This document shows positions 14,277-22,700 of a stretch of DNA of 64,000 bases, one piece after another. The notes under the pieces were generated by a model. It had not been told where the DNA came from. It made no database searches and saw only the letters and a list, made by a program, of their open reading frames with translations. The stretch lies in assembly GCA_022984795.1 (NCBI GenBank), contig JALIHJ010000024.1, positions 124,001 through 188,000 of the forward strand, given 5' to 3'. Source of the stretch: Fabrea salina (Eukaryota; Ciliophora; Heterotrichea; Heterotrichida; Fabreidae). How positions within the stretch are numbered: the stretch's first letter is position 1; the number at the start of each line of letters is the position of its first letter. Made by a program: the position numbers and the translations under genes.

Positions 14277-17103
14277 CTACTTGGTAGTTCTGCACTCCTG
14301 CAGACGCCAGCAAAACAACTAGAAACACTGAATAAAGCACCACTGGGCCTAGTTTTATTCTGGGCAGAAGCAACACAGCAGTTCCACTTAGAGTTAAAGC
14401 TAAGGAAAGCAACATACAGCCTCTAAGTGTTTCTAAGTCCTCTGTAAGTCCTTCTGAGTTAAGCACTTCGTAAGAAAAAGTTACTGTCAGGAGACTCAGG
14501 ATTAGTCCATGAAGCACTCCAAGTGCACTGTGCAGGCAAAGTTCGGCTTTGGAGACTTCTTTGTGAGTTTCTTTATCAAGTGAACTCGATTTTTCGAAAA
14601 CTGACTCAATAACTAAAGGAACTGTGAGCAAAAAGTGAGTGCACAAAAAGAAGTCCCACTGGTGAATAACCAACTCTCCTGAGTAGTTGCAGTAACTCTG
14701 GTAAAAAGCCACAACTACAAGCAGTGCAGAGTTTTTGTAAACTTCCAAGTAAGCTGCTCTGCGAAGGTTCAGGTACAAACTGCAGCTGTAGCCCAGAACT
14801 AAGTTTTTGAGGTCAGAAAAACTCTGCACTACCACGTCACCTTTGAGTGAGAAATCGCCAACTCTAACTAGAGTTTGAGTGCTTTGTACGCACTGGCACC
14901 AAACTTCAGACTTGGCAACAGCAAAGCTCTGGACACTTGGTTTGGACTTTTCTAGCAAAGAAGAAACCAGTTTTAGGGTGGTGGGCTTCACTAGCGAGAA
15001 CTTCGCAAACTCTGCATTCAGCAGCAAAGAAGCAAGCAACTCAGTGCAAGTTTTGCTGGAAGTTGCAAAGTTCAGGGCTTGGCTCTGGAGGTAAACTGCG
15101 TAGGTCTTTTCATCCTGGACAGAGAGAGGGTTTTCTTCTATTTCTGCGCCGAACTCGTTTCTAGCACTAGTGTCAAGTTCAGTCTGCAGGATTTCTCCTT
15201 CCAAAGCCCTTTCAAGGAGTTTCTTGAGTTCTTTTTTGCTTTCAGTGCCATAAATGCCAATCGAGTTGCCGAACTTGCTGCAAACGTTTAGCTTCTCTGG
15301 AAGGTGTTTGGTGTTTTGTTCTGAGTCACTTGAAAACAACCAGGTTTTTTTGTTGGCCTTTTCAAGAGTTTCTTTGGTTTCGGAGAAGTGGTGGTCGTCT
15401 AGATTGACGAAGCCCAGGAACTCAATGTTGTGGGTGTAGTTTCTGAAGAGAGTTGAAAGTCTTCCTTTGGAGTTCACAGGCGTGTTGAGGGCTGTTTGGT
15501 AGAGGTAGGAGAACTTCTGGGCTTCTTTTCTTTCAAGAGTTTTGAACCCAAAGTAAACCTGCTGCAGTTCTTCGTTTTTAACTAACTTAAGTTCGCCAAT
15601 TTGAGTGTAAGAAAGGCCGTACCCTACTGCACCTAAACTTTTAGTTCTGACGTAAAGAGTCACTTCTTGGGTAGTTTCGTTTTCAACTACCATACAAACT
15701 ATTTTTTCTTTATTGGAGTAGTAGTAACCAACAACCTTGAACTCAGACTCAGAACCACCTAGTTCAAGCAGAATGCAGTTTTGCTCAAGCACAGTGAAGC
15801 TAGCTCCTAAGTTTTCAGCAACCGAGAGAACTGCTTTATCAGTTACTAGTTTTTCCTTGTAAGACTGGTAGAAATAGTTGAAAGTTATGCGGTTGCACAA
15901 CACCATAGCTTCTAGTAGTCTGTAGTTGATGCTGAGTAAGGGTGACTGCACTTGGTCCAGGTTAACTACTTCTAGATCTTCAAGAACCAAACTGCGTGGT
16001 ATCAAGTTCCTTGACTTGAAAAGTGCAGAGTCTTCGAGCAGGAGGTACTTAGAAGGCTGAATGTTTTCAAGGACTTGGCAGTTGTTGACTTGCACAGTGT
16101 CTTCTTTGCGGTTGATGCTGTAACTAAACCCAAGCCTCACTGCATTCAAAACAAACACAAAAGAAGTGGGCAGCAAACAACTAAAACTGGTTGCAAATTC
16201 CAGCAACTTGGTAACGAATTCTGTGTCTGAGTTTTCTTTGAAATACAAACCTGTGTAGATGGCCACAAGTCCACACCAAGCCAACACAGTAACTAGCATG
16301 AATGTTTTAGTTTGCTTTTCAAGTAATGGTTCTTTGGGCAGACTCAACTCTGAGTTAAGTGAGACCTTGGATTCTTGGGAGTCGTAAACAACCAGTCCTA
16401 GGACCCAGTCTTCGTGTTCATTAACACTGCCTTTTAGCACTAAGTGCTTCAACTTAAGTGGGTAAGTAGTTGGCCAGGACTCTTCTTTGTAGTCACCTTC
16501 GAACTTGTCAAAGGCTGCTTGAGGCTCGCCTACTCTTACTTGTCCTTGCAGTTTAGCAACCTTTTTGCTGATTAAAGATGAGTCCTTTTTAAAAAGGTTA
16601 TTGAGGAACTTCAATGGAGTTTTGGCTTTGCTGTTTCTGGCGCCAAAAATCTGGGACTCGTCGAAAGAACTCAAAGTGCACTTGGAGCAGTTGGACAGAA
16701 GAAGCATGTCAGCTGGGACGGTTTCTTTTTTCCTGAGGAGAACTAAGTCCCACTTATTTAATTCCGATTCAGGTTTTTCCTGAAAACTTTCACCTTTCCA
16801 TACTTGGTAGCTTTTTTTAGGCTTTTTCGGAAAGCTTTGGTTGAGGCAAGTCAAGGAATGAGCAAAGAACCCCATAAATAGGGGGAGTGCTGTGAATGCT
16901 TGTGCAAATGAGGACTGCAAGTAAAAGGCATTTAAAATGAACACTGCAAAAAGTGCTGCTAAGCTTGGGTAGCGTTTGAAGTGAGTGAGTGTGAAGTTTT
17001 TGAAGGTTTTAAAGAACGCAGTTGCTTTGTAAAGACCGGATTCTCTTCTAGAACCTTCTTGCCCTAAACTCTTTAGGCTGAATGACCTTGTTTCTTTGGC
17101 CAT
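14161..17103 (-). CDS. Guanylyl cyclase copy A, 5' part: P4-ATPase-like domain
   Basis: This 5' half encodes about 940 residues of a P4-type ATPase-like module (N-terminal basic start MAKETRSFSLKSLGQEGSR, paired membrane segments, and a cluster of helices near the end). Catalytic motifs are lost: the DKTGT position reads LEDSALFK, and I see no DGET or GDGAND, so it should not pump lipid. The last ~35 residues, after QNYQVVAE, are out of frame because of the 19-bp duplication. Without it the protein would run into the twin cyclase part, as in copy B at 19765-25704. The ATG at 17103 is the only good start. Role inferred: membrane or regulatory platform of the cyclase. Confidence 0.85.
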   Translation of the reverse strand: MAKETRSFSLKSLGQEGSRRESGLYKATAFFKTFKNFTLTHFKRYPSLAALFAVFILNAFYLQSSFAQAFTALPLFMGFFAHSLTCLNQSFPKKPKKSYQVWKGESFQEKPESELNKWDLVLLRKKETVPADMLLLSNCSKCTLSSFDESQIFGARNSKAKTPLKFLNNLFKKDSSLISKKVAKLQGQVRVGEPQAAFDKFEGDYKEESWPTTYPLKLKHLVLKGSVNEHEDWVLGLVVYDSQESKVSLNSELSLPKEPLLEKQTKTFMLVTVLAWCGLVAIYTGLYFKENSDTEFVTKLLEFATSFSCLLPTSFVFVLNAVRLGFSYSINRKEDTVQVNNCQVLENIQPSKYLLLEDSALFKSRNLIPRSLVLEDLEVVNLDQVQSPLLSINYRLLEAMVLCNRITFNYFYQSYKEKLVTDKAVLSVAENLGASFTVLEQNCILLELGGSESEFKVVGYYYSNKEKIVCMVVENETTQEVTLYVRTKSLGAVGYGLSYTQIGELKLVKNEELQQVYFGFKTLERKEAQKFSYLYQTALNTPVNSKGRLSTLFRNYTHNIEFLGFVNLDDHHFSETKETLEKANKKTWLFSSDSEQNTKHLPEKLNVCSKFGNSIGIYGTESKKELKKLLERALEGEILQTELDTSARNEFGAEIEENPLSVQDEKTYAVYLQSQALNFATSSKTCTELLASLLLNAEFAKFSLVKPTTLKLVSSLLEKSKPSVQSFAVAKSEVWCQCVQSTQTLVRVGDFSLKGDVVVQSFSDLKNLVLGYSCSLYLNLRRAAYLEVYKNSALLVVVAFYQSYCNYSGELVIHQWDFFLCTHFLLTVPLVIESVFEKSSSLDKETHKEVSKAELCLHSALGVLHGLILSLLTVTFSYEVLNSEGLTEDLETLRGCMLLSLALTLSGTAVLLLPRIKLGPVVLYSVFLVVLLASAGVQNYQVVAELPSSCRAPTSSALLLPESFSVLFSNPSSGAAQKKF
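14252..14289. repeat. 19-bp exact tandem duplication within the cyclase gene
   Basis: CTGCAACTACTTGGTAGTT occurs twice in a row (14252-14270, 14271-14289), with a further CTGCA after it. Read on the minus strand it duplicates QNYQVVAE and changes frame by one. Paralogue B shows no duplication at the matching place. Confidence 0.95.
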
Positions 17104-17248
17104 TTATAGGTTAAGATTTAATACTCAAATAGAGTTCCTGTTGAATATCCTAGGTAAATGTCTTCGTAATGAACTTAATTGATTTGTTTAAGCAGGAATT
17201 AAAGAGCTGGGTGCTTCCCGAAGCAACTTGGCAACTAGTTATTTAGGG

Positions 17249-18199
17249 TTACAGTTTAGTGGTTTCTATGTTTAAGGCTTCCTTATCTGGTTGGGGACTC
17301 CTTTCAGTATCTGGCTTGTACTCAAGTGGTGGGTAAATAAACACTTGAGCAAAAGCCAGAGCAAGCATTTCTGAACACATCAATAAGTTGCTAGCAAAGA
17401 CTGTTGTTTCACTTACACTGCAAACTTCAGTGTCTGCAACGAGTCCTAGAGTAGCAAAGACCCACAAAACCAAAGGCTGGAACTGAGTAGCCATGAAGCA
17501 CAGTTTGATGCTTGTGAACTTGGTACCTATGTTAAGTTGGTCCAGGTACGGAACTTGCTTAAGGGCTCCTGAAAAAGTAAAGAAGTGGTAAAGGGCTACT
17601 AAAGTGCTGAGCAACTTAACTGCTGTTATGCCAGCATACCCACTTTCTTCTAAGTCACCTACACTTGAACTTCCGTCAACTATGATGTAAACTACTCCTC
17701 CAACGAAAACCAGCACCAGCACAACCAAGTACTGCATCACGCAAATCTTAACTCTTTTGAGGAAAGAAGCTACAGCTTGGCCGGAGTCAAGTTTGATTTC
17801 TCCAAAGCACTTCAGTAGGTGCTTCACACTTCCAAGTTCCAGCAGTGAAGTTTCTAAGTTAGTAGGGTTGAACTTGTAGGAATCACCGTTAAGCTCTTTG
17901 CCCAGCAAACAAATAGCGTAAAGGGTGAAGAAGTACGAAAGAACTGCCTTGGCCATGTCAGCCAGCAACTCTAGAAAAACTGCTTCTTCTCCTGCAACAA
18001 GGACTGCCCAAGAAGGCCACCCAAGCAGCACAGGGGCAGCTAAGACCACAAACAAAAGCTTTTGAGCAGAGGGGTAGTTTAAGTTCTTGTAGTGCGCAAA
18101 GACCAACTTAGCACAAAGGACTGTGGACACCAACATACCAAAACCCGACACCCAGATGCTTCCTCCTACTCCAAGAGTGTCAGTTTTGTAGCAAGTCAT
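17249..18199 (-). CDS. TMEM184/organic-solute-transporter-alpha-like membrane protein
   Basis: From the ATG at 18199 (chosen because it follows the SET gene's stop by 7 bp) the protein is 316 residues with about seven hydrophobic helices. The segment GTKFTSIKLCFMATQFQPLV and the later LLMCSEMLALAFAQVFIYP match the KF-x-SIK and N-x-x-ICxEM-x-x-x-A-x-A-x-x-F signatures of the TMEM184/Ost-alpha family. Members are membrane proteins of uncertain transport role. The C-terminal tail is hydrophilic. The family call rests on these two patches. Confidence 0.7.
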   Translation of the reverse strand: MTCYKTDTLGVGGSIWVSGFGMLVSTVLCAKLVFAHYKNLNYPSAQKLLFVVLAAPVLLGWPSWAVLVAGEEAVFLELLADMAKAVLSYFFTLYAICLLGKELNGDSYKFNPTNLETSLLELGSVKHLLKCFGEIKLDSGQAVASFLKRVKICVMQYLVVLVLVFVGGVVYIIVDGSSSVGDLEESGYAGITAVKLLSTLVALYHFFTFSGALKQVPYLDQLNIGTKFTSIKLCFMATQFQPLVLWVFATLGLVADTEVCSVSETTVFASNLLMCSEMLALAFAQVFIYPPLEYKPDTERSPQPDKEALNIETTKL

Positions 18200-18206
18200 A
18201 ATTAAA

Positions 18207-18788
18207 CTAACTAAAAAGAACAGAGTTAGCTGCTTCAGAAGGCTCCAAGTACTTGTAGGGGTCTTCCCAAAGGTCAAGCTTGATTCCGTAGATCACTTCA
18301 AACACAAAGCTTCCTTGGCTCCAGAAACTACCAGAGTCTTCGCTGGCTTCGAAGAGTCTGAAGAAGCTTTGTTTGTCTTCTTGGTCCAACTCTTGCACAC
18401 AGAAGTCTTTCTGGACAAGCACCCCTGAAGCTGTGTAGGTGTGAGGTGGTTCGTCACTAACTGCTACCCACAAGTTGGGGTTTGAGAAGTAAGGGTTGCT
18501 TTTGAACTCAAGTGTGAGTTTGTAGGTCACTGAAGAGTTCCTGCCTGCAAATTCGTCTACAGAAAAGTCCTCTAGGTACTCCAGTAAGTCCCAGTCGTGC
18601 TGGGTGAAGAGTCTGGGGAGTGTGTGGTGGTTTTTAAGGACTTTGAGCCAGAAGTTAGGGTGTTTTTTGATTTCTAGACTCCTGGTCATGAATTCATTTT
18701 TGAGCAACTCAGAGTATTTGCTTTCCACTTCAGCAATTTCAGTTGCCTTTTGGCTGAGCAAACGGTTGACTCTTTCTTGTGCAGACAT
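18207..18788 (-). CDS. SET/NAP-family histone chaperone
   Basis: The 193-residue protein begins MSAQERVNRLLSQKATEI, giving the N-terminal dimerisation helix of NAP proteins, followed by YSELLKNEFMTRSLEIKKHP and NFWLKVLKNH. LLEYLEDFSVDEF, LEFKSNPYFSNPNLWV and the SFFRLF...DLWEDPYKYL end complete the SET/NAP core. It lacks the long acidic tail of animal SET, so only the core is present. NAP proteins deposit H2A-H2B. Its ATG is only 3 bp from the divergent PPIH-like ATG, so promoter elements must lie in coding DNA. Confidence 0.88.
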   Translation of the reverse strand: MSAQERVNRLLSQKATEIAEVESKYSELLKNEFMTRSLEIKKHPNFWLKVLKNHHTLPRLFTQHDWDLLEYLEDFSVDEFAGRNSSVTYKLTLEFKSNPYFSNPNLWVAVSDEPPHTYTASGVLVQKDFCVQELDQEDKQSFFRLFEASEDSGSFWSQGSFVFEVIYGIKLDLWEDPYKYLEPSEAANSVLFS

Positions 18789-18791
18789 ATT

Positions 18792-19280
18792 ATGCAAGCT
18801 AACCCAGTTGTTTTCTTAGACATTAGTTTGAACACTTCGCAAAGACTCCTAGTTGAACTCTTTGCTGACCAGTTTCCTACAGTAAGTCCTAAGCAGTTCT
18901 GTGAAAAGTTCAGGCAACTCTTTACAGGCGAGTACAGACCTCAAGGAAAACCTCTTGGTTACAAGGGCTGCAGAGTGGACAGAGTTGTGCAAGGAAGTTT
19001 TTTCTCAGTAGTTCAGGAGTTAGAAGTCCAAGACTGGGAACTAAGTGAACTCAAAGCTGGCAAGCACTCAGAAGCAGGACTCTTAGGAGTAATTCCTGAA
19101 CAACTTCCAGGTTTCTACGTAACTCTTGGGCCTTGCAGGTGGATGGACACTGAAGGCTTTGTAGTGGGGCGTTTGGAAAAGGGCAGTTTGAAAGTTCTTG
19201 AAGAGTTAGACAGTCTTGCTTTGCAGCCTGGAGGCAAACCAGTGTACCCAGTTGTAGCAGAGCAGTGCGGCCAGATGTAA
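18792..19280 (+). CDS. Cyclophilin-type protein, PPIH-like, active site degenerate
   Basis: The 162-residue protein begins MQANPVVFLDISL and has LLVELFADQFPTVSPKQFCE, LFTGEYRPQGKPLGYKG and a final PVYPVVAEQCGQM, close to PPIH (the U4/U6 snRNP cyclophilin), whose insert K-x-GxP-x-GYKG it shares. Key catalytic residues differ: the FHRV-IKDFMIQGGDF stretch is replaced by VDRVVQGSFFSVVQEL, and QFFITC by GFYVTL. It is probably a binding module with weak or no isomerase activity. The ATG chosen (18792) matches the family start; in-frame codons upstream are antisense to the SET gene. Confidence 0.82.
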   Translation: MQANPVVFLDISLNTSQRLLVELFADQFPTVSPKQFCEKFRQLFTGEYRPQGKPLGYKGCRVDRVVQGSFFSVVQELEVQDWELSELKAGKHSEAGLLGVIPEQLPGFYVTLGPCRWMDTEGFVVGRLEKGSLKVLEELDSLALQPGGKPVYPVVAEQCGQM

Positions 19281-19739
19281 TTAATTAAATCTTACTTTTA
19301 CAGTTGAGGACTCCTTGATTTCCTGGTTTTCAGTTTTAATGTGGACTTTAGGACGCTTTAAACTGTAGCTGTAAAGGTGGTGTGTGCTTTTGGGCGAGAG
19401 TTTCCTTTTTAAAGCTGTGACTAGTGGGGAGTCGCTTAAAAGAAGGGTCTGTTGGAAACCTGTTTCCTGGAGTTTGGGCTTTTTTGAGTTAACTTGGGGT
19501 GTAATGAATGTGTAGGCTAAAGACTTGTCTAGGGTTTCGTTGTTTTTGATTTGAAGGGGTTTTAAGTAGGATGCGGTTCTTTTGCCATAAGGTATTGAGT
19601 GCAAAGCACTTAGAATCTTGGCTGAAATGCTAGTTCCTTTGCACAAAAGAGGCGAAGATGGAACTGTGTAAAATTCATTTTCACTGATTTTGGTTTTATC
19701 AAAAAGATCTTCAAGTTTCTTGTCTAGGTCACTAGTCAT
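19281..19739 (-). CDS. Hypothetical basic protein
   Basis: I do not recognise this 152-residue protein. It has a short acidic helix at the N-terminus (DLDKKLEDLFDKT), then a basic Ser/Thr/Lys-rich region with ALKRKLSPK and SLKRPKVHIK, which could act as a nuclear localisation signal. Its stop abuts the PPIH-like gene's stop (TAA/TTA, 0 bp apart) and its ATG is 25 bp from the end of guanylyl cyclase B. Codon use is like its neighbours. Confidence 0.6.
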   Translation of the reverse strand: MTSDLDKKLEDLFDKTKISENEFYTVPSSPLLCKGTSISAKILSALHSIPYGKRTASYLKPLQIKNNETLDKSLAYTFITPQVNSKKPKLQETGFQQTLLLSDSPLVTALKRKLSPKSTHHLYSYSLKRPKVHIKTENQEIKESSTVKVRFN

Positions 19740-19764
19740 TTATTATAGCGTTTGAAAGAACCGT

Positions 19765-22700
19765 TTAAGTTAGTAAGAAGTAGTTAACCTTTTGGTTGAT
19801 CTTAGGGAGTTCAATGGTTTTGTGGAACTGGAAGTTGAAGGAACTGCAGGCCTCCAACAACTGCTTGGTGCTTTCGCTCACACACACTCTGCCTGGTTCT
19901 CCGTTGCTTTCTGCCTTGTTGGCTATCAGCACGTCTGACCCGTAGATGTCGTACCGCACTATGCTTGTGCCAGTCACTCCTCCAATCACTTCTCCCGTGT
20001 GCACTCCAATCCTCATGTCCAGGTTGGTGCCTTCTTCGCGGTTGACTTGCTGGATCACTGAAATCATTCTCTGCGCAAACTCAACTACGTTCAGGGCTTC
20101 CTGGAGGGGGTCTCTGGCAGTAGTGGAGTTGGTGCCCATGACTACGTAGCAGTCGCCGATGGTGTGGACTTTGTAGATGCCTAGTTGTTTGCAGTGCTGG
20201 TCGAAGTGGTCGAAGAGGTGGGAAAGCATCTGAACTACTTCAATGGGCTCTTTGCCAGAGGACCACTGAGTGAAGCCCACAATGTCGGCGTAGAGAAGAG
20301 TCATGTTGTGGAAAGTGTCAGTTTGGGTTTTTTCTTCCTTGAGGTTCTCAAGTACGTGTTTGGGAAGGATGTTGTTGAGTAGGTTTTCAGCTTTTTCTTT
20401 GTCTTTTATGGCGTTGTTATTACGTGTGATATAAATCCTCAGTATTTTTTCCCGGAAATACAAAGTGAAGAGAATAAATCCTAAAAAAAGTGATACGAAA
20501 GCCAGTTGAAAAACGAAAATGTTATACAACTCAAGATTGAGTATTTGTAGTAAGTAGATTAGAACAGTTAGAGAAGTAGTCCAAACTATGTGTTTGAAAA
20601 CTAATGAGCTGCAAAGAGACATTAGCATTAAGTCATAGTACACTAAGAGATTCTGAACTTCTATTGAAAAAGCATTCGAGATGTTCAAATGTAGGCTGTC
20701 AAAAATGAAAATAGTAAAGTAGGCTACCTGGAGCACCCACCCATACCAATAGCGGGAGCAATGCCTCTTGCTGGAAATCAATAAAATGATCAATCCTAGA
20801 AGTTTGACAAATTCTATGATTAAACTTCTAAGTCTATTTTGCTCCCTGTAAATCAAATATGAAGCAAATAAGTGAATTACATAAACTAGAGAGCTGAATG
20901 AATAAATTCCAATTGCAAAATTTATGGACTGGAACTTTCTTTGCGATGACATTACTCTTAGTTCTTCGTTTGCTTCTTCGTTTTTCAAGCAAGAAAACAC
21001 ACTAACTGATATGTTCTCTTCTGATTCTTCCTTAACCTTCTCTAGGTTCCTTTCCGTAAGATCTGATTGTGAGAAGCTACCAATAGTGCTTGTCCTGTTT
21101 CCGTTGAACACTTGATTCATTTCTCTTATTGTTATCGGCTTGAATGTACGTTCTTTTTTCAGCTCTATTAGAAAAGTAGAGATTTCATCATCTAGTTTCA
21201 CATCATAAGTAACCATGTTTCCTTTTCCTTTGGCGAAGATTTCTTTTTGTTCGAAGTGCAGTCCAGACCTGTCGTCCAGCAACTCGTAGGCCTCTCCTGA
21301 TACCTGGATGGTGTTTTCGGCTGTGCTTGCCATTCTGCTGGCAGTGTTCACAGTGTCGCCTACCAAAGAGAACTGGGGTTTGTGGCTGCCCACGACTCCT
21401 GCTGCCACTGGTCCAGAGTGGATGCCTATTTTGAGTTTGAGTTGTCTGCCTTCGAGTACCCTGATTTCCCTGCACTCACTCGCCATCCCCACTGCCATCT
21501 CCAAGGCCCTCCTCACCTGGGACACCACCTGCAGTCGTTTGTCTAAGTCGCGCTCACTGTCAATGAGTCCTGCACAGGCCATGTAGGTGTAGCCTACAGT
21601 CTCTACCTTGGTCATGCCTACTTTGGTGCACAGGTCGTCGAACTTCCTGAACACAGAATCTAGTAGTTTAGTGAGTTCATAGGAAGAGTAGGAGTGGACA
21701 ATCTCGTCGAAGTGACAAATGTTGCAGAAAAGGACAGTAACGTCGCCCTGGTCTTCAGCAATGTAGGTAACTCCCTCTTTGACTCGTTTGCGGACAAAGG
21801 AAGGCAGGATGTACTTGAGGACTTGGTTGGTCTTTTTCATGTCTTGGTTGACTTCTTGTCTGAGCTGGAAGTCCCTGCGTTTTTGTCTCTCCATGAAGTA
21901 AAGAAGCACTCCACAGGTAACGTCTAAACAAAAAATTCTTGTTAAAAAGAAAAACATTTGATCCTTGTAGTCTTCTCCTTGGTAAACTTCATAAAAGTAG
22001 ATAGAATCATGAATGTAAACAATGATTGCACGGGTGATGTTACTAATGATGATGCAGCACCAGTCAGGGTCAAAAGCAATCATAAAGTATATAGGGAAGA
22101 TAATCGAGGTTTCAGTGAATATAGGCTTATCAACAATAATAAGCAAAAAAATCATAAGTTGGTTGATAAAGCTGTATATCAAAATAACTTTAAGGTGATT
22201 CTCCTTGAAACTAGTCCTCAAGCTGCTTACTACAAAAATAAAGCAGATAAAACTAACAAAAAAGAACCCAAATAGCCTAAGAGGATCATGTTCTGAAAGA
22301 GACACATACGCAGCAGTGATCATCAACATAAACCCAAACGCACCCAGAAAAATCAGCCTGTACTTCTTGAGTTGTAGTTTCGGAACAGACATTCTGTAGT
22401 CCCTTTCTTTGTCTGCAAACCTGAATTTAAGAGTCCATTTGCTGTATTCCAACTTCTTGGATTGACTCCTATTAGTTTTTCTTCTTACAGAGTCTTTGAT
22501 TCTAGACTTGTACTTTTTAGTTGAATTAGTTCTGCTTTTCCTTTTAGTAACTCTTGTAACTTTCTGGGAAATCTTTAAAATAGTTACTTGCGAAGCTTTA
22601 AACAGATAAGTTACCAAAAAGCAAAAGCAAGGTGTAGTTAACACTAAAACTAACTCACAAGGACTACTTAATAGTATTTCTAACTGCTCGGAATATATTC

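Noticed and set aside
14280-14295. A 16-nt GT...AG reading that could restore frame in cyclase copy A
   Set aside because: Removing it brings an in-frame TAG at once, position 10 lacks the usual A context of the other introns, and paralogue B has no counterpart.
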